64,000 nucleotides of DNA, taken from positions 10,664,001 to 10,728,000 of the forward strand of contig CM082579.2 in assembly GCA_040954595.2 (NCBI GenBank), written 5' to 3'. The notes beneath the pieces are model-generated. The model did not search any database. It was not told the DNA's origin and was given only the letters and a program-made list of their open reading frames with translations. Shown here piece by piece: positions 12,601 through 23,747 of this stretch. Source of the DNA: Balanoglossus misakiensis. Taxonomy: Eukaryota; Hemichordata. The number at the start of each line of letters is the position of its first letter. Within the stretch, counting starts at the first letter, position 1. The translations under genes were made by a program, and so were the position numbers.

Positions 12601-15600
12601 ATGGTTTATAGCTCATGAAAATCTTCAAAAAACGACGATTTTTCGTCTTTGCGAATCTTCAAAATTTCTTCATTTTTTGATAAAAGTCATGGGTTATAGC
12701 TCATGAAAATCTTCAAAAAACGACGATTTTTCGTCTTTGCGAATTTTCAAAATTTCTTCATTTTTTGATAAAAATCATGGGTTATAGCTCATGAAAATCT
12801 TCATAAAACGACGATTTTTCGACTTTGCGAATTTTCAAAATTTGGCCATTTTTTGCAAAAATCATGGGTTATAGCTCATGAAAATCTTCAAAAAACGACG
12901 ATTTTTCGACTTTGCCAATTTTCAAAATTTCTTCATTTTTTGATAAAAATCATGGGTTATAGCTCATGAAAATCTTCAAAAAACGACGATTTTTCGTCTT
13001 TGCGAATTTTCAAAATTTCTTCATTTTTTGATAAAAATCATGGGTTATAGCTCATGAAAATCTTCATAAAACGACGATTTTTCGACTTTGACAATTTTCA
13101 AAATTTCTTCATTTTTGAAAAAAATCATGGGTTATAGCTCATGAAAATCTTCAAAAAATGACGATTTTTCGACTTTGCCAATTTTCAAAATTTCTTCATT
13201 TGTTGATAAAAATCATGGGTTATAGTTCATGAAAATCTTCAAAAAACGACGATTTTTCGACTTCGCGAATTTTCAAAATTTCTTCATTTTTTGAAATAAT
13301 CATGGTTTATAGCTCATGAAAATCTTCAAAAAACGACGATTTTTCGTCTTTGCGAATCTTCAAAATTTCTTCATTTTTTGATAAAAGTCATGGGTTATAG
13401 CTCATGAAAATCTTCAAAAAACGACGATTTTTCGTCTTTGCGAATTTTCAAAATTTCTTCATTTTTTGATAAAAATCATGGGTTATAGCTCATGAAAATC
13501 TTCATAAAACGACGATTTTTCGACTTTGCGAATTTCCAAAATTTGGCCATTTTTTGCAAAAATCATGGGTTATAGCTCATGAAAATCATCCAAAAATGAC
13601 AATTTTTCGACTTTGCGAATTTTCAAAATTTGGTCATTTTTTGAAAAAAATCATGGGTTATATATAGCTCATGAAAATCTTCAAAAATCGACGATTTTTC
13701 GACTTTGACAATTTTCAAAATTTCTTCATTTTTGAAAAAAATCATGGGGTATAGCTCATGAAAATCTTCAAAAAAACGACGATTTTTCGTCTTTGCGAAT
13801 TTTCAAAATTTCTTCATTTTTTGATAAAAATCATGGGTTATAGCTCATGAAAATCTTCATAAAACGACGATTTTTCGACTTTGCGAATTTTCAAAATTTG
13901 GCCATTTTTTGCAAAAATCATGGGTTATAGCTCATGAAAATCATCCAAAAATGACAATTTTTCGACTTTGCGAATTTTCAAAATTTGGTCATTTTTTGAA
14001 AAAAATCATGGGTTATATATAGCTCATGAAAATCTTCAAAAATCGACGATTTTTCGACTTTGACAATTTTCAAAATTTCTTCATTTTTGAAAAAAATCAT
14101 GGGTTATAGCTCATGAAAATCTTCAAAAAAACGACGATTTTTCGTCTTTGCGAATTTTCAAAATTTCTTCATTTTTTGATAAAAATCATGGGTTATAGCT
14201 CATGAAAATCTTCAAAAAACGACGATTTTTCGACTTTACGAATTTTCAAAATTTCTTCATTTTTTGATAAAAATCATGGGTTATAGCTCATGAAAATCAT
14301 CCAAAAATGACAATTTTTCGACTTTGCGAATTTTCAAAATTTGGTCATTTTTTGAAAAATATCATGGGTTATATATAGCTCATGAAAATCTTCAAAAATC
14401 GACGATTTTTCGACTTTGACAATTTTGAAAATTTCTTCATTTTTGAAAAAAATCATGGGTTATATAGCTCATGAAAATCTTCAAAAAATGACGATTTTTC
14501 GACTTTGCCAATTTTCAAATTTTCTTCATTTTTTGATAAAAATCATGGGTTATAGCTCATGAAAATCTTCAAAAAACGACGATTTTTCGACTTCGCGAAT
14601 TTTCAAAATTTCTTCATTTTTTGAAATAATCATGGTTTATAGCTCATAAAAATCTTCAAAAAACGACGATTTTTCGTCTTTGCGAATCTTCAAAATTTCT
14701 TCATTTTTTGATAAAAGTCATGGGTTATAGCTCATGAAAATCTTCAAAAAACGACGATTTTTCGTCTTTGCGAATTTTCAAAATTTCTTCATTTTTTGAT
14801 AAAAATCATGGGTTATAGCTCATGAAAATCTTCATAAAACGACGATTTTTCGACTTTGCGAATTTTCAAAATTTGGCCATTTTTTGCAAAAATCATGGGT
14901 TATAGCTCATGAAAATCTTCAAAAAACGACGATTTTTCGACTTTGCCAATTTTCAAAATTTCTTCATTTTTTGATAAAAATCATGGGTTATAGCTCATGA
15001 AAATCTTCAAAAAACGACGATTTTTCGTCTTTGCGAATTTTCAAAATTTCTTCATTTTTTGATAAAAATCATGGGTTATAGCTCATGAAAATCTTCATAA
15101 AACGACGATTTTTCGACTTTGACAATTTTCAAAATTTCTTCATTTTTGAAAAAAATCATGGGTTATAGCTCATGAAAATCTTCAAAAAATGACGATTTTT
15201 CGACTTTGCCAATTTTCAAAATTTCTTCATTTGTTGATAAAAATCATGGGTTATAGTTCATGAAAATCTTCAAAAAACGACGATTTTTCGACTTCGCGAA
15301 TTTTCAAAATTTCTTCATTTTTTGAAATAATCATGGTTTATAGCTCATGAAAATCTTCAAAAAACGACGATTTTTCGTCTTTGCGAATCTTCAAAATTTC
15401 TTCATTTTTTGATAAAAGTCATGGGTTATAGCTCATGAAAATCTTCAAAAAACGACGATTTTTCGTCTTTGCGAATTTTCAAAATTTCTTCATTTTTTGA
15501 TAAAAATCATGGGTTATAGCTCATGAAAATCTTCATAAAACGACGATTTTTCGACTTTGCGAATTTTCAAAATTTGGCCATTTTTTGCAAAAATCATGGG

Positions 15601-18600
15601 TTATAGCTCATGAAAATCATCCAAAAATGACAATTTTTCGACTTTGCGAATTTTCAAAATTTTGTCATTTTTTGAAAAAAATCATGGGTTATATATAGCT
15701 CATGAAAATCTTCAAAAATCGACGATTTTTCGACTTTGACAATTTTCAAAATTTCTTCATTTTTGAAAAAAATCATGGGTTATAGCTCATGAAAATCTTC
15801 AAAAAAACGACGATTTTTCGTCTTTGCGAATTTTCAAAATTTCTTCATTTTTTGATAAAAATCATGGGTTATAGCTCATGAAAATCTTCATAAAACGACG
15901 ATTTTTCGACTTTGCGAATTTTCAAAATTTGGCCATTTTTTGCAAAAATCATGGGTTATAGCTCATGAAAATCATCCAAAAATGACAATTTTTCGACTTT
16001 GCGAATTTTCAAAATTTGGTCATTTTTTGAAAAAAATCATGGGTTATATATAGCTCATGAAAATCTTCAAAAATCGACGATTTTTCGACTTTGACAATTT
16101 TCAAAATTTCTTCATTTTTGAAAAAAATCATGGGTTATAGCTCATGAAAATCTTCAAAAAATGACGATTTTTCGACTTTGCCAATTTTCAAATTTTCTTC
16201 ATTTTTTGATAAAAATCATGGGTTATAGCTCATGAAAATCTTCAAAAAACGACGATTTTTCGACTTTACGAATTTTCAAAATTTCTTCATTTTTTGATAA
16301 AAATCATGGGTTATAGCTCATGAAAATCTTCAAAAAACGACGATTTTTCGTCTTTGCGAATCTTCAAAATTTCTTCATTTTTTGATAAAAATCATGGGTT
16401 ATAGCTCATGAAAATCTTCAAAAAACGACGATTTTTCGTCTTTGCGAATTTTCAAATTTTCTTCATTTTTTGATAAAAATCACGGGTTATAGCTCATGAA
16501 AATCTTCAAAAAACGACGATTTTTCGACTTCGCGAATTTTCAAAATTTCTTCATTTTTTGAAATAATCATGGTTTTTAGCTCATGAAAATCTTCAAAAAA
16601 CGACGATTTTTCGTCTTTGCGAATCTTCAAAATTTCTTCATTTTTTGATAAAAATCATGGGTTATAGCTCATGAAAATCTTCAAAAATCGACGATTTTTC
16701 GACTTTGACAATTTTCAAAATTTCTTCATTTTTAAAAAAAATCATGGGTTATAGCTCATGAAAATCTTCAAAAAAACGACGATTTTTCGTCTTTACGAAT
16801 TTTCAAAATTTCTTCATTTTTTGATAAAAATCATGGGTTATAGCTCATGAAAATCTTCAAAAAACGACGATTTTTTGACTTTGCGAATTTTCAAAATTTC
16901 TTCATTTTTTGATAAAAATCATGGGTTATAGCTCATGAAAATCTTCAAAAAATGACGATTTTTCGACTTTGCCAATTTTCAAATTTTCTTCATTTTTTGA
17001 TAAAAAATCATGGGTTATAGCTCATGAAAATCTTCAAAAAACGACGATTTTTCGACTTCGCGAATTTTCAAAATTTCTTCATTTTTTGAAATAATCATGG
17101 TTTATAGCTCATGAAAATCTTCAAAAAACGACGATTTTTCGTCTTTGCGAATCTTCAAAATTTCTTCATTTTTTGATAAAAATCATGGGTTATAGCTCAT
17201 GAAAATCTTCAAAAAACGACGATTTTTCGACTTTGACAATTTTCAAAATTTCTTCATTTTTGAAAAAAATCATGGGTTATAGCTCATGAAAATCTTCAAA
17301 AAAACGACGATTTTTCGTCTTTGCGAATTTTCAAAATTTCTTCATTTTTTGATAAAAATCATGGGTTATAGCTCATGAAAATCTTCATAAAACGACGATT
17401 TTTCGACTTTGCGAATTTTCAAAATTTGGCCATTTTTTGCAAAAATCATGGGTTATAGCTCATGAAAATCATCCAAAAATGACAATTTTTCGACTTTGCG
17501 AATTTTCAAAATTTGGTCATTTTTTGAAAAAAATCATGGGTTATATATAGCTCATGAAAATCTTCAAAAATCGACGATTTTTCGACTTTGACAATTTTCA
17601 AAATTTCTTCATTTTTGAAAAAAATCATGGGTTATAGCTCATGAAAATCTTCAAAAAATGACGATTTTTCGACTTTGCCAATTTTCAAATTTTCTTCATT
17701 TTTTGATAAAAATCATGGGTTATAGCTCATGAAAATCTTCAAAAAACGACGATTTTTCGACTTTACGAATTTTCAAAATTTCTTCATTTTTTGATAAAAA
17801 TCATGGGTTATAGCTCATGAAAATCTTCAAAAAACGACGATTTTTCGTCTTTGCGAATCTTCAAAATTTCTTCATTTTTTGATAAAAATCATGGGTTATA
17901 GCTCATGAAAATCTTCAAAAAACGACGATTTTTCGTCTTTGCGAATTTTCAAATTTTCTTCATTTTTTGATAAAAATCACGGGTTATAGCTCATGAAAAT
18001 CTTCAAAAAACGACGATTTTTCGACTTCGCGAATTTTCAAAATTTCTTCATTTTTTGAAATAATCATGGTTTTTAGCTCATGAAAATCTTCAAAAAACGA
18101 CGATTTTTCGTCTTTGCGAATCTTCAAAATTTCTTCATTTTTTGATAAAAATCATGGGTTATAGCTCATGAAAATCTTCAAAAATCGACGATTTTTCGAC
18201 TTTGACAATTTTCAAAATTTCTTCATTTTTGAAAAAAATCATGGGTTATAGCTCATGAAAATCTTCAAAAAAACGACGATTTTTCGTCTTTACGAATTTT
18301 CAAAATTTCTTCATTTTTTGATAAAAATCATGGGTTATAGCTCATGAAAATCTTCAAAAAACGACGATTTTTTGACTTTGCGAATTTTCAAAATTTCTTC
18401 ATTTTTTGATAAAAATCATGGGTTATAGCTCATGAAAATCTTCAAAAAATGACGATTTTTCGACTTTGCCAATTTTCAAATTTTCTTCATTTTTTGATAA
18501 AAAATCATGGGTTATAGCTCATGAAAATCTTCAAAAAACGACGATTTTTCGACTTCGCGAATTTTCAAAATTTCTTCATTTTTTGAAATAATCATGGTTT

Positions 18601-20382
18601 ATAGCTCATGAAAATCTTCAAAAAACGACGATTTTTCGTCTTTGCGAATCTTCAAAATTTCTTCATTTTTTGATAAAAATCATGGGTTATAGCTCATGAA
18701 AATCTTCAAAAAACGACGATTTTTCGTCTTTGCGAATTTTCAAAATTTCTTCATTTTTTGATAAAAATCATGGGTTATAGCTCATGAAAATCTTCATAAA
18801 ACGACGATTTTTCGACTTTGCGAATTTTCAAAATTTGGCCATTTTTTGCAAAAATCATGGGTTATAGCTCATGAAAATCATCCAAAAATGACAATTTTTC
18901 GACTTTACGAATTTTCAAAATTTCTTCATTTTTTGATAAAAATCATGGGTTATAGCTCATGAAAATCTTCAAAAAACGACGATTTTTCGTCTTTGCGAAT
19001 CTTCAAAATTTCTTCATTTTTTGATAAAAATCATGGGTTATAGCTCATGAAAATCTTCAAAAAACGACGATTTTTCGTCTTTGCGAATTTTCAAATTTTC
19101 TTCATTTTTTGATAAAAATCACGGGTTATAGCTCATGAAAATCTTCAAAAAACGACGATTTTTCGACTTCGCGAATTTTCAAAATTTCTTCATTTTTTGA
19201 AATAATCATGGTTTTTAGCTCATGAAAATCTTCAAAAAACGACGATTTTTCGTCTTTGCGAATCTTCAAAATTTCTTCATTTTTTGATAAAAATCATGGG
19301 TTATAGCTCATGAAAATCTTCAAAAAACGACGATTTTTCGTCTTTGCGAATTTTCAAAATTTCTTCATTTTTTGATAAAAATCATGGGTTATAGCTCATG
19401 AAAATCTTCAAAAAAACGACGATTTTTCGTCTTTACGAATTTTCAAAATTTCTTCATTTTTTGTTAAAAATCATGGGTTATAGCTCATGAAAATCTTCAA
19501 AAAACGACGATTTTTTGACTTTGCGAATTTTCAAAATTTCTTCATTTTTTGATAAAAATCATGGGTTATAGCTCATGAAAATCTTCAAAAAATGACGATT
19601 TTTCGACTTTGCCAATTTTCAAATTTTCTTCATTTTTTGATAAAAAATCATGGGTTATAGCTCATGAAAATCTTCAAAAAACGACGATTTTTCGACTTCG
19701 CGAATTTTCAAAATTTCTTCATTTTTTGAAATAATCATGGTTTATAGCTCATGAAAATCTTCAAAAAACGACGATTTTTCGTCTTTGCGAATCTTCAAAA
19801 TTTCTTCATTTTTTGATAAAAATCATGGGTTATAGCTCATGAAAATCTTCAAAAAACGACGATTTTTCGTCTTTGCGAATTTTCAAAATTTCTTCATTTT
19901 TTGATAAAAATCATGGGTTATAGCTCATGAAAATCTTCATAAAACGACGATTTTTCGACTTTCGAATTTTCAAAATTTGGCCATTTTTTGCAAAAATCAT
20001 GGGTTATAGCTCATGAAAATCATCCAAAAATGACGATTTTTCGACTTTGCCAATTTTCAAAATTTCTTCATTTTTTGATAAAAATCATGGGTTATAGTTC
20101 ATGAAAATCTTCAAAAAACGACGATTTTTCGACTTCGCGGATTTTCAAATTTTCTTCATTTTTTGAAATAATCATGGTTTTTAGCTCATGAAAATCTTCA
20201 AAAAACGACGATTTTTCGTCTTTGCGAATTTTCACTAATTCTTCATTTTTTTGATAAAAATCATGGGTTATAGCTCATGAAAATCTTCAAAAAACGACGA
20301 TTTTTTGACTTTGCGAATTTTCAAAATTTCTTCATTTTTTGATAAAAATCATGGGTTATAGCTCATGAAAATCTTCAAAAAA
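6687..20382. repeat. 13.7-kb satellite array of an ~88-bp AT-rich monomer with higher-order repeats
   Basis: About 155 head-to-tail copies of a unit containing ATCATGGGTTATAGCTCATG, then AAAATCTTCAAAAAACGACG, ATTTTTCGACTTTGCGAATT, TTCAAAATTTCTTCATTTTT and TGATAAAA. Ordered monomer variants recur: CATCCAAAAATGACAA, CTTCATAAAACGACGA, TTTGGCCATTTTTTGC, and ones with an extra TATA before AGCTC. Higher-order periods measured from marker mutations are 1,854 bp (for example 8501 to 10355, and 8953 to 10807), 2,031 bp (12391 to 14422, and 13201 to 15232), and 1,497 then 1,142 bp (CACGGG at 16481, 17978, 19120). These correspond to about 21, 23, 17 and 13 monomers. There is no long open frame inside. 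The array begins abruptly after TATCATTATAG and ends in a dispersed repeat. Confidence 0.95.
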
Positions 20383-21794
20383 TAGCGTCAAGGACACTGT
20401 GGTCCCATTTGAGGATTACGCAAAAACAGGGATACACCAGAATAAAAATTACTGGTGACATTGCAAGCAGATATGGTCTAATCATGGAAATATTGAATGT
20501 AAAAAATTAACAAGGAACACGCCCAATAAACTGCAATGTGTCATGGCAGTCTGACAAGTGATGCTAGAAAAATTTGTTTTTGACCAAAAATTGTCTGTAC
20601 AAACACATATGACAAGCAACTTCTTTCAGTCAGCCCTGGAACAGACAGACACACACACAGACAGACAAAGACACTCACTGACCTGCCACTGGTAATTAGA
20701 AATTAAAGAGCTGGTGGTCTCTGTAGCAGCTGGCCTATTAAAGTTATGTAAACATGTTTAAGTTGGGGGTAACAACTCCTTGTAAACAACAACTTTCAAA
20801 ACAACTGGACAATTGGTTTAGAAGATTTGCGAACCAAAAATAAAGAAACTCACACAAAAACCTGCTAAATATTGAATATTTCTGATATCAAAATTGAATA
20901 AAAGTTGCACATGTATTTGTTATGAAATTGTATCCTAAATTTCAAAGCAATCAGAGAAAAAAAAACAAATTTCAAAGCAGTTTTACAGAAAATATTTGTT
21001 CAAAAGTGGCAAAAATACAAATATGCTAATATCACCAAAATGGTACAATATCTAGCTTCAATCACTATGAGGAACTTGCCTGCCAAAGTTCAATGCAATG
21101 TGACACGCGGTTTCAGAAAAAAATTTTTGACAAAAATTGCAAAAATTTCCCCAATAACACATTTATGCAAATATTAACAACATCTTACCCCTAGGAACAT
21201 GCCTACCAAATTGCAAAGCAATCTGGCATGCGGTTTCAGAGAAGAGAATACATTTACCAAAAATGGCAAAAATTGCTCAAATTATAAATATGCAAATTTT
21301 GCAACAATTTGAACAAAACTATGGTTACTCAGACAGCCTATGGGAAGCTTCGTACTAAATTTCAAAGAAGTAAGCCTATCACTTTCAGAAATGAAGACTT
21401 TTTACCAATGATATGGAAAAACACCAAAAAAAAACGCTTAATAAATAGAAAATCGATAATATTAGCTCAAAACATACAGGGATGTTTAAGGTAGACATAA
21501 CATACATGCATGCCAATTTTCAAATCAATGTGACCAGTGGTTGTCAAGTTTTTGAGTTTTGACCAATTTCACATTTTCCCAGCTAATTTGCATATTTTTG
21601 GCAATGACAACTTCATTTGAACAAACTCCCATCTACAGTCCAGCCTGCATCTGCACACCAAATATCAAGGTGATACACGCAGCGGTTTTCAAGTTTTTGA
21701 TGTGGACGGACATACAGACATACATCCATACATACATACAGATGCAACTGATTCCATAAGGTCCCATGGTACATACCAATGGGACCTAAAAATG
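20383..21794. repeat. Dispersed repeat of unknown class, long copy
   Basis: It starts at the satellite edge with GTCAAGGACACTGTGGTCCC. Related starts are seen near 55096 and 32437, and related interiors (AAAATGGCAAA...TTGACC words) near 63040-63330. Its last 146 bases (21649-21794) match 29431-29576 closely and end in a hairpin GGTCCCAT...ATGGGACC followed by TAAAAATG. Interior blocks recur with the pattern 'tttcaaagcaat...cggtttcagaaaa' at roughly 100-150 bp spacing. There are short ACAGACAGACAC and CATACATA runs. No coding sequence is recognised. The open frames at 21309-21494 and 21559-21759 look like chance. Confidence 0.6.
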
Positions 21795-23008
21795 GCAGCT
21801 CATGGAGTTATATAAGCAGGTATCTGTTGCAGTACATTTCTATCAAACAGGATAAAGAACGCCAAGCAAAACATCAAATTTTACAAAATAGACTTATTTA
21901 TTGAAAAAAGTAACATGAATACAGAAGTTCCCCCAAATTTGTAAGCCGCAAATTCTTGTGTTTGACCATTTTTACAATTTACATGCAAACAGGAAGTTTG
22001 CGAAAATCTGTGGCCAATCGAAGTGGCAAGAAATTTAATGCATCAATCTTTCTCTGGCAAAGCCAAGTGAAACCAATCCTAAACAAGCTTTCTTGTCTGT
22101 CCCAAAACAGGGTCTTGTAGAAAAATAACTTACAAATGGCAAACTGAAAACAATCAAATTTGAATTTAAAACTTAACTTATATATTTTCTTTAGTTGATA
22201 TAAAATGTGAATCGTATGAAATAACTTTTGATGCATGAGAAAATGAAAAAATTACTATGCAGTTGTTTTTGCCTTACAAGAAACCTGCCTCATACATAAC
22301 TGGAGTTATGTACGCATGTAGAAGGTAAGCTCTATATAATATGCATCAGGCTTAGTGCCAGGCATATTCTAAACACGGAATTCTTTGTCAGGTGTTTGCA
22401 CCTAGCAATCGATGCCACCCTGCATTCTACACAATGCACTTGCAACCAACTTGTAATCCATGTATGGTCTCCATAGTAACAGGCTTATTGCACGGACAGA
22501 GTATGTGGTTGGCAGAAGCTTGTGGTTTAAAATATTTAATATCATTGTCCAATCAAGTTGACTGCTATCGATACTATCTTCATATTTTATGGAAAATGGA
22601 TTGTTATACTTTAATAGGTATACACAAAGCGAGGCCTGTTGAAAAAATGGTGTCTTCACAGTGCATTGATGGTGCAAATCACTCAGTGAAAGTAATCAAA
22701 TGGTGTACGATACAAAAGATGACACAGACTATATAGATCTGGCCCATTGCAAGGAAAAAAAAGGCTGTATGATTGCAACAATCACAAAAGTTGTGGAACA
22801 TTTAATTTCACTTGGTCATCATGTGCCCAGTGTTATTTACTGCACTGATGAAAGTCACTGTACTCTGGAGGCCACATACATGTAATTCCAAATTGTCACA
22901 AAACTCAGAGATCACAAGTCTGAGCATTTGGAGTATGCAAGTCTAAGTACTCAATGTTTGAACTGAGCTTGGCTCCAAACATACCTTTATTACAGCAATG
23001 ACAGAACA
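21795..23008. other. Intergenic, no gene recognised
   Basis: AT-rich DNA. Short open frames at 22392-22736 and 22700-22885 (+) have ordinary composition, no splice signals that fit and no recognised motif. They may be the decayed interior of a mobile element. Confidence 0.35.
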
Positions 23009-23014
23009 TTTATT
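23009..23014 (-). promoter_or_regulatory. Candidate poly(A) signal for INTU
   Basis: AATAAA on the minus strand (TTTATT here), about 730 bases beyond the INTU stop codon. A second copy sits at 22986-22991. It is the nearest clear signal on that strand, so the INTU 3' UTR is probably about 0.75 kb. Confidence 0.4.
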
Positions 23015-23399
23015 TCGCTGTAATGTAGGTATATTTTATATAATATCCCTGTGACATAAATATGTGCACTATTTAAATTAATTATATTAAACTGCCGACA
23101 CACCCTAGAGTTAGGTCCCACTAGGTCTTTAGGGACACAAAAGTTACTAAGTAGCAGAGTGCCTACTCGGAAAGCAACACACACCATATCAAAAGAAAGA
23201 TATCGTGAACTTGATAAATACTTGAATTTTGACAAAATAGTGCAAAATAGAAGATACTGATTAAAATTATAAATACTGATATCTTTTTCTCAATTGGAAG
23301 AAAATGTACAAATCATCATGTAATCACGTTAGTGTTATATATAAATTACATTATGATACATATTCACATATTTGTTGTAAAGGAATTAAAGCGCCTAGC

Positions 23400-23700
23400 T
23401 CATCTCACACGCATGTTCCAGCTGTAGCCGCTGGTTACAGACGTTTAGTGAACAGTCAATCCCATAAGGCATTGCTCTGTCGTAACAACAGAGAAAATGG
23501 CGGCGACCATAATCTGTGTCGGAGATCGGGAAAAGACACCAGCTTGAGTGAAAAGGAGGGACAAAACTAGAATCTACTTACACGATGTGCATGAAATATG
23601 GAAGGAAGCAAAGGCAGTCCACTATTTGAATGCATTGAACGGAAAATTTGCTGGGAAGTTACGCGCATGCGCGTGAGACGAGCTACGTGCTTTAAAGTTG
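23400..23700 (+). other. CpG-rich promoter-like segment inside the INTU 3' UTR region
   Basis: It contains GAGAAAATGGCGGCGACC, an ATG in strong context opening only 16 codons (MAATIICVGDREKTPA), and a TGCGCATGCGC-like NRF1 site near 23660. Both are typical of housekeeping promoters. No donor site that fits was seen. It lies just past the INTU stop, facing into INTU. Confidence 0.3.
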
Positions 23701-23747
23701 CAACCTAAGTATTATAACCATTTCAAGTAGCTCTTTAATCGTTCAGT

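Noticed and set aside
6687-20382. CRISPR-like regular repeats
   Set aside because: The units are contiguous with no unique spacers and the genome is eukaryotic; it is satellite DNA.
22392-22885. Plus-strand ORFs of 114 and 61 codons
   Set aside because: No recognised motif, no fitting splice sites, no promoter; treated as chance or a decayed element.
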